From assembly GCA_036567085.1 (NCBI GenBank), contig DATCVG010000025.1, positions 1 through 61,103 on the forward strand: a stretch of DNA of 61,103 bases, given 5' to 3'. Positions 44,753-53,498 of the stretch are shown here, one piece after another. Every line of letters starts with the position of its first letter. Position 1 is the first letter of the stretch. Made by a program: the position numbers and the translations under genes. Below the pieces are notes generated by a model that searched no databases, had not been told where the DNA came from, and saw nothing but the letters and a program-made list of their open reading frames with translations. This stretch comes from Methylopumilus sp036567085. GTDB taxonomy: Bacteria > Pseudomonadota > Gammaproteobacteria > Burkholderiales > Methylophilaceae.

Positions 44753-45784
44753 ATGGATGCTTTGATGACATCTTTCTTTGGAGCTTGGTGGCCTGATATT
44801 GCAAAAACATTATGGATACTTTTAAAAATTGTAGCTGTCGTTTTGCCTTTGATGATATCGGTGGCTTATCTCACATATTTTGAGAGAAAAGTCATTGGAT
44901 ACATGCAAGTGCGTATTGGACCTAATCGTGTAGGATATTATGGATTACTTCAGCCAATTGCTGATGCCTTAAAACTTTTATTCAAAGAGATTATTCTCCC
45001 GACAGCATCAAATAAAGTTTTATTTTTCTTGGCACCTATTTTAGCAATTGCACCAGCTTTTGCTGCTTGGGCTGTTATCCCTTTTGATCTTAATTTAGTG
45101 ATTGCAGATATTGATGCAAGTCTTTTATATATTTTAGCTATGACATCTATTGCAGTTTATGGAGTGATTATTGCAGGATGGGCTTCAAATTCTAAGTATG
45201 CATTTTTAGGAAGTCTACGTTCCGCGGCGCAGATTGTGTCTTATGAAATTGCCATGGGATTCACGCTAGTAGGCGTTTTAATGTGTGCCAATAGTTTAAA
45301 TTTAGGAAAAATTGTCTTAGGGCAAGAAGGAGGTTTTTGGCATTGGTATATCTGGCCTTTATTTCCTTTATTTATTATCTATTTTATCAGCGCTGTAGCA
45401 GAAACAAATCGAGCGCCTTTTGATGTGGCTGAAGGCGAATCTGAAATTGTGGCTGGATTTCATGTGGAATATTCCGGTATGGCATTCGCAGTTTTTTTCT
45501 TAGCTGAATATGCGAATATGATTTTAGTCTCGATGCTTGCAGCTTTAATGTTCTTAGGTGGATGGTTATCTCCCATTCCATTTATTCCAGATGGCTTTTT
45601 ATGGCTTTTAATTAAGGTTGCATTTTTACTATTTTGCTTCTTATGGTTTCGAGCCACATTCCCTCGTTATCGATATGATCAAATTATGCGATTAGGCTGG
45701 AAAATTTTTATTCCAATTACAATTGCATGGATAGTATTTATTGGTGGCATGATGCAAACCTCATGGGGATATCTATTTCACTAA
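44753..45784 (+). CDS. nuoH: NADH-quinone oxidoreductase subunit H
   Basis: Membrane subunit with about eight helices forming the quinone entry channel. The family motifs AYLTYFERKVIGYMQVRIGPNRVGYYGLLQPIADALKLLFKE and the loop AETNRAPFDVAEGESEIVAGFHVEYSGM are both intact. At 343 residues it is normal. Two nt after nuoG; its stop abuts nuoI. Confidence 0.97.
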   Translation: MDALMTSFFGAWWPDIAKTLWILLKIVAVVLPLMISVAYLTYFERKVIGYMQVRIGPNRVGYYGLLQPIADALKLLFKEIILPTASNKVLFFLAPILAIAPAFAAWAVIPFDLNLVIADIDASLLYILAMTSIAVYGVIIAGWASNSKYAFLGSLRSAAQIVSYEIAMGFTLVGVLMCANSLNLGKIVLGQEGGFWHWYIWPLFPLFIIYFISAVAETNRAPFDVAEGESEIVAGFHVEYSGMAFAVFFLAEYANMILVSMLAALMFLGGWLSPIPFIPDGFLWLLIKVAFLLFCFLWFRATFPRYRYDQIMRLGWKIFIPITIAWIVFIGGMMQTSWGYLFH

Positions 45785-46276
45785 ATGATTAAAAAAACCA
45801 AACAATTCTTATCAAGTCTAATGCTCATTGAGCTTCTTAAAGGCATGCTCCTTACAGGCCGCTATTTTTTTGCAAGAAAGATTACTGTGCAGTATCCGGA
45901 AGAAAGAACGCCACAATCTAATCGCTTTAGAGGCCTTCATGCGCTACGTCGTTATGCAAATGGTGAAGAGCGTTGTATTGCCTGTAAATTATGTGAAGCT
46001 GTATGCCCTGCTATGGCAATTACGATTGAATCCGAAGAACGGGAAGATAAAACAAGACGTACGACCCGTTATGACATTGATCTTACTAAATGTATCTTTT
46101 GTGGTTTCTGTGAAGAATCTTGTCCAGTGGATTCTATTGTTGAAACAAGAATTTTTGATTACCACGGGGAGTCTCGGGGTGATTTAATTTATACGAAAGA
46201 CATGTTGCTTGCCGTAGGTGACAAATATGAAAAACAAATTGCAGAAGACCGTGCTCAAGATGAGAGGTTTCGATAA
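45785..46276 (+). CDS. nuoI: NADH-quinone oxidoreductase subunit I
   Basis: Peripheral-arm subunit with two 4Fe-4S clusters (N6a and N6b). The two ferredoxin motifs are CIACKLCEAVCPA and CIFCGFCEESCPV. An N-terminal amphipathic region anchors it to the membrane arm, and ERTPQSNRFRGLHALRRYANGEERC precedes the first cluster. At 163 residues it is normal. Confidence 0.97.
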   Translation: MIKKTKQFLSSLMLIELLKGMLLTGRYFFARKITVQYPEERTPQSNRFRGLHALRRYANGEERCIACKLCEAVCPAMAITIESEEREDKTRRTTRYDIDLTKCIFCGFCEESCPVDSIVETRIFDYHGESRGDLIYTKDMLLAVGDKYEKQIAEDRAQDERFR

Positions 46277-46279
46277 ATC

Positions 46280-46906
46280 ATGATTGAATTTAAAGATTTC
46301 GTATTTTATGTTTTATCCTTCGTGCTTATTGCTTCAGGATTGAGCGTCATTACCTCTAGGAATCCTGTAACAGCAGCACTATCTTTAGTATTAGCATTTT
46401 TTAACGCCGCAGGCATATGGCTTTTATTGCAAGCTGAATTTTTAGCGATTGCATTGGTACTAGTTTATGTAGGTGCTGTGATGGTCTTATTTCTATTTGT
46501 GGTAATGATGCTTGATATCAATCTAGATAAATTAAGAGAAGGTTTCTGGGATTACCTACCTATGGCAGGATTTATAGGCCTCCTTATGATGGTTGAAATG
46601 GTGATGGTCTTTAAAACCAAACCATTTAATCTAGCGCCTATTGCAGAGCCAATTTCAAATACCTCGAATACAGAAATGATAGGCAATACTTTATATTCTA
46701 ATTACGTGCTCCCGTTTGAACTTGCTTCTGTTGTCTTACTTATTGCTATTGTTTCAGCAATTGCTTTAACACTGCGCGATCGTAAAGATAGCAAAAAAAC
46801 AAATCCTGCAGATCAGGTAGCTGTCAAGCGTCAAGATCGTGTGCGAATAGTTAGAATGAAATCAGAGGAAAAGTATATAAAACCCAAAGCGAAGGAAAGA
46901 ACATGA
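46280..46906 (+). CDS. nuoJ: NADH-quinone oxidoreductase subunit J
   Basis: Membrane subunit with five helices. AEFLAIALVLVYVGAVMVLFLFVVMML is the signature third helix with its flexible glycine. The C-terminal tail after the last helix (about residues 170-208) is basic and hydrophilic. At 208 residues it is slightly long. It overlaps nuoK by 4 nt. Confidence 0.95.
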   Translation: MIEFKDFVFYVLSFVLIASGLSVITSRNPVTAALSLVLAFFNAAGIWLLLQAEFLAIALVLVYVGAVMVLFLFVVMMLDINLDKLREGFWDYLPMAGFIGLLMMVEMVMVFKTKPFNLAPIAEPISNTSNTEMIGNTLYSNYVLPFELASVVLLIAIVSAIALTLRDRKDSKKTNPADQVAVKRQDRVRIVRMKSEEKYIKPKAKERT

Positions 46907-47208
46907 TTGGTTTATCTCATTACCTTATCCTTGCTGCAATTTTATTTACGATCAGTGTAGTAGGTATTTTTCTTAACCGAAAAAATATTATTATTTTGCT
47001 TATGTCGATTGAGCTGATGTTGCTTGCCGTGAATATTAACTTTATTGCATTTTCTCATTACTTAAACGATATTGCAGGACAAATTTTTGTGTTCTTTATT
47101 TTAACGATTGCAGCTGCAGAGTCAGCAATAGGCTTAGCTATTATCGTTTTAATTTTTAGAAATACTCGCTCTATTAACGTTGACGATTTAAATCGTCTTA
47201 ACGGGTGA
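46903..47208 (+). CDS. nuoK: NADH-quinone oxidoreductase subunit K
   Basis: Small membrane subunit with three helices. The conserved glutamates for proton transfer are in LLMSIELMLLAVNINFIAF and in LTIAAAESAIGLAIIVLIFR. At 101 residues it is the standard length. It overlaps nuoJ by 4 nt and precedes nuoL by 4 bp. Confidence 0.96.
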   Translation: MIGLSHYLILAAILFTISVVGIFLNRKNIIILLMSIELMLLAVNINFIAFSHYLNDIAGQIFVFFILTIAAAESAIGLAIIVLIFRNTRSINVDDLNRLNG

Positions 47209-47212
47209 TAGC

Positions 47213-49216
47213 TTGAATTCTATTTATTCCTATTTAGCAGTTCCGTTATTGCCTCTTATAGCGTCTTTCTGCGTAGGCATCTTAGGTCGAAAATTACCTG
47301 AATTTTTTGCATCAACTATGACTATTTTGTCTGTTTTTATTGCATTTGTTCTTTCATGTTTCACGCTTAATGAAACATCAAATGGGTTAGTTTTAAATCA
47401 GACAATCTATCAGTGGCTTCTTACAGGACATTATCAATTTGAGGTTGGTTTTTTAATTGACAATTTAACAGCCATGATGATGGTTGTTGTAACTTTTGTA
47501 TCGCTGATGGTTCACATTTATACGATGGGTTATATGAAAGGGGATCCAGGCTACCGAAGATTCTTTAGTTATATCTCCTTATTTACTTTTTCAATGTTGA
47601 TGTTAGTTATGAGTAATAATTTCATGCAGCTCTTTTTTGGATGGGAAGCAGTAGGCCTTGTGTCTTATCTTCTTATTGGATTCTGGTTTGAAAGACCTAC
47701 TGCAATTTATGCAAATCTCAAAGCTTTTCTGGTTAATCGTGTTGGTGATTTTGGTTTTATTTTAGGTATTGCTTTAATTCTTTATTGGACGGGCTCACTC
47801 GATTACGCGACGGTATTTAATAGCACAGGGATTATAGCGGCCCACACGATGCAGTTATTTGGACAGCCTATTTCCGTCGTCACAGTCATATGTATTTTGT
47901 TATTTATTGGAGCTATGGGCAAATCTGCACAAGTGCCATTGCATGTATGGCTTCCAGATTCAATGGAAGGACCGACACCTATATCCGCCTTGATACATGC
48001 TGCGACGATGGTCACCGCAGGTATTTTTATGGTCACACGAGCATCACCTTTATTTGAATTATCTGATACTGCACTTTCTTTTGTCATGATCATTGGTGCT
48101 ATTACCGCATTATTTATGGGTTTATTAGGCATTATTCAAAATGACATTAAGCGTGTTATTGCATATTCAACACTTTCACAATTAGGTTATATGACAGTAG
48201 CGCTCGGTGCTTCAGCTTATTCAGTGGCTATGTTTCATTTAATGACACATGCATTCTTTAAAGCTTTGCTTTTCTTAGGCGCTGGTTCAGTCATTATAGG
48301 TATGCATCATGATCAAAATATTCAACACATGGGCAATTTAAAAAAATATATGCCTATTACATGGATTACTTTTTTAATTGGCTCTTTAGCATTAATAGGC
48401 ACACCATTATTTTCAGGATTCTATTCAAAAGATAGCTTGATTGAAGCTGTGAAATTCTCCCATATCACAGGAAGCCACTTCGCTTATTTTGCTATATTGA
48501 TAGGCGTTTTTATAACGGCTTTTTATTCGTTTAGACTTTATTTCCTAGTATTTCATGGCAAAGAGAAATGGCGTCTTCAGAAGTTGGTGCATCATGATGA
48601 TCACCATCATGGCTTGAGCGCAAAAGATAACCCACACGAGAGTCCTTTAAGTATTACTTTGCCTTTGGCACTGCTTGCCATCCCGTCTTTAGTAATTGGC
48701 TATATGACAATCGAGCCTATATTGTTCGGTAACTTTTTTACAAAAAGCATTTTCTTAGATATTAAAGCGCATCCTTCGATGGAACACTTAAGCCATCATT
48801 TCCATGAAATTTATCATGGACCTTTTGGTATGGCATTACACAGCCTAGTGAGTTTACCTTTCTTATTTGCTTTAAGTGGGGTTGCCTTAGCTTATTACTG
48901 TTACCAAGTGAATTTAAATTTACCCAAAGCTATTTTCAATCGAACACAAATGATTTGCCGCATATTAGAAAATAAATATGGATTTGATACATTTAATGAA
49001 AAGTTTTTTGCTTTTGGCAGTCGTTTTTTAGGTGAAAGATTCTGGCAAATAGGTGATGTAAAAATTATTGATGGATGGCTTGTCAATGGAACAGCAAAAT
49101 CTATCGGTAAGTTTGCAGAAAAAATACGCGTGATTCAATCGGGTTATATTTATCACTATGCTTTTGCGATGGTGATAGGTGTATTTTTATTTTTAACCTT
49201 CTTTATAAAAATATAA
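47213..49216 (+). CDS. nuoL: NADH-quinone oxidoreductase subunit L
   Basis: Largest antiporter-like membrane subunit, ending in the long lateral helix. Key segments are FFGWEAVGLVSYLLIGFWFERP with the essential glutamate, LPDSMEGPTPISALIHAATMVTAG and FHLMTHAFFKALLFLGAGSVI. A histidine-rich loop (HHDDHHHG) near residue 460 lies before the last helices. It starts with TTG at 47213; no ATG is near. At 667 residues it is normal. Confidence 0.96.
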   Translation: MNSIYSYLAVPLLPLIASFCVGILGRKLPEFFASTMTILSVFIAFVLSCFTLNETSNGLVLNQTIYQWLLTGHYQFEVGFLIDNLTAMMMVVVTFVSLMVHIYTMGYMKGDPGYRRFFSYISLFTFSMLMLVMSNNFMQLFFGWEAVGLVSYLLIGFWFERPTAIYANLKAFLVNRVGDFGFILGIALILYWTGSLDYATVFNSTGIIAAHTMQLFGQPISVVTVICILLFIGAMGKSAQVPLHVWLPDSMEGPTPISALIHAATMVTAGIFMVTRASPLFELSDTALSFVMIIGAITALFMGLLGIIQNDIKRVIAYSTLSQLGYMTVALGASAYSVAMFHLMTHAFFKALLFLGAGSVIIGMHHDQNIQHMGNLKKYMPITWITFLIGSLALIGTPLFSGFYSKDSLIEAVKFSHITGSHFAYFAILIGVFITAFYSFRLYFLVFHGKEKWRLQKLVHHDDHHHGLSAKDNPHESPLSITLPLALLAIPSLVIGYMTIEPILFGNFFTKSIFLDIKAHPSMEHLSHHFHEIYHGPFGMALHSLVSLPFLFALSGVALAYYCYQVNLNLPKAIFNRTQMICRILENKYGFDTFNEKFFAFGSRFLGERFWQIGDVKIIDGWLVNGTAKSIGKFAEKIRVIQSGYIYHYAFAMVIGVFLFLTFFIKI

Positions 49217-49217
49217 G

Positions 49218-50720
49218 ATGAATTTAACCCATATATTAAGTTATTCAATTTGGACGCCTATCTTTTTAGGTGGACTTATACTTTTATTAAGTGGAAAAGT
49301 AAACGATACACAAGCTAAATGGCTTTCACTTATCAGTAGTGTGATTTCATTTTTAATCACGATCCCACTTTACACGGCCTTTGATTTTTCTTTTGGACAG
49401 TTCCAGTTCCAGGAATTTTTTCATTGGATTCCAGCTTTTCATATTAACTACCATTTAGGTGTAGATGGATTCGCTGTACCTTTAATTCTTTTAACAAGCT
49501 TTACTACATTAATTGTAGTCATCGCTTCATGGCGATCTATAGAAGACCGTGTTGCACAATACATGGCGGCTTTCTTGATCATGTCAGGCCTTATGATTGG
49601 TGTTTTTAGTGCGCTTGATGCCATGCTTTATTATATTTTTTGGGAAGCTATGCTTATCCCTATGTTTTTGGTGATTGGTATTTGGGGTGGGCCTAATCGC
49701 ATTTATGCCACGATTAAATTCTTTTTATATACTGTTTTAGGTTCTTTATTAATGTTGGTAGCGTTTATTTATCTCTACTTACATACTCATTCATTTGAGA
49801 TAGTGAATTTTTATAATACCGGTCTTGGTCTTTATCCTCAGATTTTTATCTTCCTTGCTTTGTTTATGGCATTTGCAGTCAAAATTCCAATGTGGCCTTT
49901 ACATACGTGGCTACCTGATGCTCACGTTGAAGCCCCGACAGGAGGTTCAGTAGTATTAGCAGCAGTGATGTTGAAATTAGGCGCATATAGCTTTATGCGA
50001 TTTGCAATGCCAATCGCACCTGACGCTGCGATCTATTTAAAAGGGTTTATGGTGACTCTATCACTCATTGCTATTTTATATATTGCACTGATTGCAATTG
50101 TTCAAAAAGATATGAAAAAATTGATAGCTTATTCATCGATATCACATATGGGCTTTGTCACGTTAGGCTTATTTATGTTTAATTCAATTGGCATTGAGGG
50201 CGCATATGTTCAAATGATTTCTCATGGTTTTATTTCAGCTGCGATGTTTTTATCTGTAGGTGTTTTATACGATAGATTACATACAAGACAGATTGCAGAT
50301 TATGGTGGTGTCATTCACGCAATGCCAACTTTTGGAGCCTTTGCAGTATTTTTTGCTATGGCTAACTGTGGACTGCCAGGGACTTCAGGATTCGTAGGTG
50401 AATTTATGGTTATTATGGGTGCAATGCAGAATAATTTCTGGATTGCATTGATTGCTGCAAGCTCTTTAATTTTCGGTGCAGCTTATTCTTTATGGATGGT
50501 TAAGCGAGTATTTTATGGTGAAGCACGCAATCAAAAAATCAGCGCTTTAAAAGATATCTCGTGGCGTGAATTTTTCATACTTTCTGTATTGGCACTTCTT
50601 ATTATTTTAATAGGCATTTATCCGAAGATAATTACGGATATGACAAATGCAACAACAGTTCAATTTTTAGAGTACATGCATTTGATAAAACCTGTCACAT
50701 CATTACCGCTGGATGTATAA
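49218..50720 (+). CDS. nuoM: NADH-quinone oxidoreductase subunit M
   Basis: Antiporter-like proton-pumping membrane subunit. YYIFWEAMLIPMFLVIGIWGG with its essential glutamate, MWPLHTWLPDAHVEAPTGGSVVLAAVMLKLGAYS and the SHGFISAAMFLSVGVLYDR segment are hallmarks. About fourteen helices, 500 residues, normal. One nt after nuoL; its stop abuts nuoN. Confidence 0.97.
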   Translation: MNLTHILSYSIWTPIFLGGLILLLSGKVNDTQAKWLSLISSVISFLITIPLYTAFDFSFGQFQFQEFFHWIPAFHINYHLGVDGFAVPLILLTSFTTLIVVIASWRSIEDRVAQYMAAFLIMSGLMIGVFSALDAMLYYIFWEAMLIPMFLVIGIWGGPNRIYATIKFFLYTVLGSLLMLVAFIYLYLHTHSFEIVNFYNTGLGLYPQIFIFLALFMAFAVKIPMWPLHTWLPDAHVEAPTGGSVVLAAVMLKLGAYSFMRFAMPIAPDAAIYLKGFMVTLSLIAILYIALIAIVQKDMKKLIAYSSISHMGFVTLGLFMFNSIGIEGAYVQMISHGFISAAMFLSVGVLYDRLHTRQIADYGGVIHAMPTFGAFAVFFAMANCGLPGTSGFVGEFMVIMGAMQNNFWIALIAASSLIFGAAYSLWMVKRVFYGEARNQKISALKDISWREFFILSVLALLIILIGIYPKIITDMTNATTVQFLEYMHLIKPVTSLPLDV

Positions 50721-52172
50721 ATGAATTCATTCATTCAATCTGATCTTTCTTTAATCTTGCCAGAAATTTTTGTGCTTTCCATGGCAATGATTGTGCTTAT
50801 GACAGATTTATTTATTAAGCCATCGATGCGCTGGATTATTTTTGCGCTATCTCAATTTGCCTTATTAGGCGGCGCTTATTTGACTGGCCAACATTTTAAT
50901 CATGAAACTGAATTTGCTTTTTCTAATATGTTTGTTCGTGATGGTTTAGCAGATCTTTTAAAGATGATGAGTTATTTAGGAACGTCACTGATTTTTTTCT
51001 ATAGTCGGTCTTATATGAAAGATCGTAATTTATATCGTGGTGAATATTTTTCACTCGTTCTATTTGCATTACTTGGCATGATGATTATGATTTCAAGTCA
51101 TAATATGCTGCTCGTTTATATGGGTCTAGAGCTTCTCTCTTTATGTTTATATTCTCTAACAGCTCTTGATCGTGACAATCAAAAAGCGACAGAGTCCGCA
51201 ATTAAATATTTTGTATTAGGCGCTCTTGCATCAGGACTTCTTCTTTATGGTATGTCGATGATTTATGGCGCGACATCAAGCTTAGATTTAAATGTGATTT
51301 CGATCGCATTGTTAAATCACCCCACAGACCATGCCATTCTTGTCTTAGGCCTTGTTTTTGTAGTTGCTGGCCTTGCTTTTAAATTAGGCGCAGTGCCATT
51401 TCAAATGTGGGTGCCGGATGTATATGAAGGCTCACCCTCATCTATCGCTATGCTGATTAGTTCAGTGCCTAAATTAGCGGCTTTTGCAATTACCGTTCGT
51501 ATATTAGGTGATGGTCTTCAGTCTATGATGGTGGATTGGAAGCAAATGATACTTATTATGGCGGTTCTTTCTATCGGTATCGGAAATGTTATAGCGATTG
51601 CACAAACAAATATCAAGCGTATGTATGCATATTCAACGATTTCTCATATTGGCTTTACTCTTTTCGGATTCATGAGTGGAACACTCAATGGTTACGCATC
51701 AAGTTTATTTTACGTTGTGAGCTATATGTTTATGACTTTAGTTTCTTTTGCAGTGTTAATGATGATGTCTCGGAAAAATTTTGAGTGTGAAACGCTTGAA
51801 GATTTTAAAGGTTTAAATAAAAGAAATCCTTGGTATGCATTTCTTATGTTAATCACTATGTTAAGCATGGCAGGCATACCCCCTACCATAGGTTTTTACG
51901 CAAAGTTTATGGTGCTTCAAGCAGCATTTGATGCAGGCTTTGCAAGTTTTGTGGTCTATGCAGTCATGATGGCTTTAGTGGGTATGTTTTATTACATGAG
52001 AATTGTAAAACTTATGTACTTTGATGAGCCACAATTAAAAAATAAATTAGATGTGTCCATCGATATGCGATGGATCTTATCAGCTAACGCATTAGCGCTT
52101 CTAGTTATTGGTTTAATGCCACATTCATTTATGGATGCTACTGCTCAAGCAATAGCTTTAAGTCTTCATTAA
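50721..52172 (+). CDS. nuoN: NADH-quinone oxidoreductase subunit N
   Basis: Third antiporter-like proton-pumping subunit and last of the complex I cluster. GLELLSLCLYSLTALDR carries the essential glutamate region. KLGAVPFQMWVPDVYEGSPSSIAMLISSVPKLAAF is the signature. About fourteen helices, 483 residues. Its stop abuts the DUF2818 gene, so the transcript continues. Confidence 0.97.
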   Translation: MNSFIQSDLSLILPEIFVLSMAMIVLMTDLFIKPSMRWIIFALSQFALLGGAYLTGQHFNHETEFAFSNMFVRDGLADLLKMMSYLGTSLIFFYSRSYMKDRNLYRGEYFSLVLFALLGMMIMISSHNMLLVYMGLELLSLCLYSLTALDRDNQKATESAIKYFVLGALASGLLLYGMSMIYGATSSLDLNVISIALLNHPTDHAILVLGLVFVVAGLAFKLGAVPFQMWVPDVYEGSPSSIAMLISSVPKLAAFAITVRILGDGLQSMMVDWKQMILIMAVLSIGIGNVIAIAQTNIKRMYAYSTISHIGFTLFGFMSGTLNGYASSLFYVVSYMFMTLVSFAVLMMMSRKNFECETLEDFKGLNKRNPWYAFLMLITMLSMAGIPPTIGFYAKFMVLQAAFDAGFASFVVYAVMMALVGMFYYMRIVKLMYFDEPQLKNKLDVSIDMRWILSANALALLVIGLMPHSFMDATAQAIALSLH

Positions 52173-52460
52173 ATGACTCAGTGGATCCTCATCTTAATTA
52201 CTATCATCATGGCTAATGTGCCTTGGATGTTTAATGATTTTCTTTTTATTAAGAAATTCCCCTCTTATAAAAAACCATTTTCTTGGGCTTTACTTGAAGT
52301 TGTCATTTTATATTTTGTGACCGGCGGTATTGCACTATTTACAGAACTTAAAGTAGTAGGACATATTCACCCGCAAGATTGGGAATTTTATACAGTGACT
52401 TTCTTTTTGTTTTTAGTTTTTTCTTTTCCTGGATTTATTCTTAAAACGCTTTGGAAATAA
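52173..52460 (+). CDS. DUF2818 membrane protein
   Basis: A 95-residue inner-membrane protein with three hydrophobic segments. It belongs to DUF2818, a family known almost only from betaproteobacteria, directly after nuoN. Typical residues are MANVPWMFNDFLFI near the N-terminus, ELVVLY-like helix 2, the loop HPQDWEFYTVTFFLFLVFSFPGFI and a basic end. It begins on the base after the nuoN stop. The constant position suggests a role in complex I assembly or stability, but this is inference. Confidence 0.88.
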   Translation: MTQWILILITIIMANVPWMFNDFLFIKKFPSYKKPFSWALLEVVILYFVTGGIALFTELKVVGHIHPQDWEFYTVTFFLFLVFSFPGFILKTLWK

Positions 52461-53299
52461 AATCTACTAAAGTATTAATTGTAGGCTGCGGTCAACTTGG
52501 CTTTTCGGTTGCTAAAAATATTGATTGCCATATTTTTAAACTGTATGGATTTAGTCGAAGTTTAAAAAAATCACCCCCTTCCATTGAAATGCATCAGGTG
52601 GATATTTTAAAAACTGAAACTATTGATACTATTAAATCAATAAATCCTGAAATCATAATCTATGCAGTTTCTGCAGATGCACAATCTGTTGAGAGCTATC
52701 AAGATCATTATGTGGTTGGCTTAAAAAAAACTTACAAAGCTATTTTAGATCTCGATCACTTTAAGCATCTTTTCTTTGTTTCAAGCACGAGAGTTTATGG
52801 ACAAAAAACAACAAAGATCTTAAGTGAGTTTGATGTTGCTCAACCTTCTGATTACGGAGGTGAAGCGTTAATGGAAGCTGAAACGATTGCGCGTCAATTA
52901 AAAGAAAAGGCCACTATATTGCGTTTATCTGGAATATACGGCCCCACTCGAACCCGCATGATTCAATTAGCGCAGAGTAATCCTGGCAATTGGCCTGCAA
53001 CCAATAATTGGTCTAACCGAATTCACGAGGAAGATGCTGCACGCTTTATTGTTTTTCTCATGAATAAAATTGTGAGACAAGAATCTATCGAATCACTTTA
53101 TCTTGTGACAGATGGCGAACCTACTAAACAATATGATGTATTAACGTGGATTAGAAAATATCTCAAACTAAGCACAGATACCATTGAGATACCTATTGTG
53201 GAAGGGGGGAAGCAATTACGATCTGTTTTATTGAACCAAACTGGATTCACATTAAAGTATCCTGATTATACATACGGCTACAAAGCGATGATTGATTAG
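52451..53299 (+). CDS. NAD-dependent epimerase/dehydratase-like protein
   Basis: A 282-residue extended-SDR fold protein, similar to the YeeZ-like group. The N-terminal Rossmann motif is VGCGQLGFSVA at residues 11-21. Sugar-epimerase features SSTRVYG (111-117) and SGIYGPTRTR (about 160) are present. The catalytic YxxxK is degenerate: Y135 is followed by GGEA, so the lysine position is alanine. It starts at a TTG (52451) overlapping the DUF2818 gene by 10 nt, placing it at the end of the nuo run. Substrate unknown. No terminator is seen before tRNA-Val. Confidence 0.8.
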   Translation: MEIKSTKVLIVGCGQLGFSVAKNIDCHIFKLYGFSRSLKKSPPSIEMHQVDILKTETIDTIKSINPEIIIYAVSADAQSVESYQDHYVVGLKKTYKAILDLDHFKHLFFVSSTRVYGQKTTKILSEFDVAQPSDYGGEALMEAETIARQLKEKATILRLSGIYGPTRTRMIQLAQSNPGNWPATNNWSNRIHEEDAARFIVFLMNKIVRQESIESLYLVTDGEPTKQYDVLTWIRKYLKLSTDTIEIPIVEGGKQLRSVLLNQTGFTLKYPDYTYGYKAMID

Positions 53300-53320
53300 G
53301 GTTCTTCAATAGGATAGAAT
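53292..53320 (+). promoter_or_regulatory. Probable promoter for tRNA-Val and the thrS block
   Basis: TTGATT (53292-53297), a 17-nt spacer and TAGAAT (53315-53320) stand 20 bp upstream of tRNA-Val. The -35 overlaps the last codons of the preceding gene. Hexamer quality and ideal spacing support it. Confidence 0.55.
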
Positions 53321-53339
53321 CCAAACTCCTAAATTCTTT

Positions 53340-53416
53340 AGGCGCGTAGCTCAGCTGGTTAGAGCACCACCTTGACATGGTGGGGGTCGTTGGTTCGATT
53401 CCAATCGCGCCTACCA
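53340..53416 (+). tRNA. tRNA-Val(GAC)
   Basis: A 77-nt cloverleaf with acceptor stem AGGCGCG/CGCGCCT, anticodon GAC at 53374-53376 in the CCACC/GGTGG arm, the T-loop TTCGATT and encoded CCA. It precedes thrS, the usual arrangement in betaproteobacteria. Confidence 0.97.
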
Positions 53417-53498
53417 ATTTTTTTGCCTCATGGCTCAAGCTATCAAGAATAGAGAAAAGCTTATAAAATGATGCAATTCTTAATAACTTGATTCAACT

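Noticed and set aside
48580..48640. Histidine-rich stretch in nuoL as a metal-binding insertion
   Set aside because: Histidine-rich loops of this kind occur in many NuoL proteins at this place; nothing suggests a separate domain.
53247..53438. Minus-strand 63-codon frame across tRNA-Val
   Set aside because: It is the antisense reading of a tRNA gene, a well-known false protein containing G-I-E-P-T-T-P-T-M-S-R-W. The tRNA on the plus strand explains the sequence.
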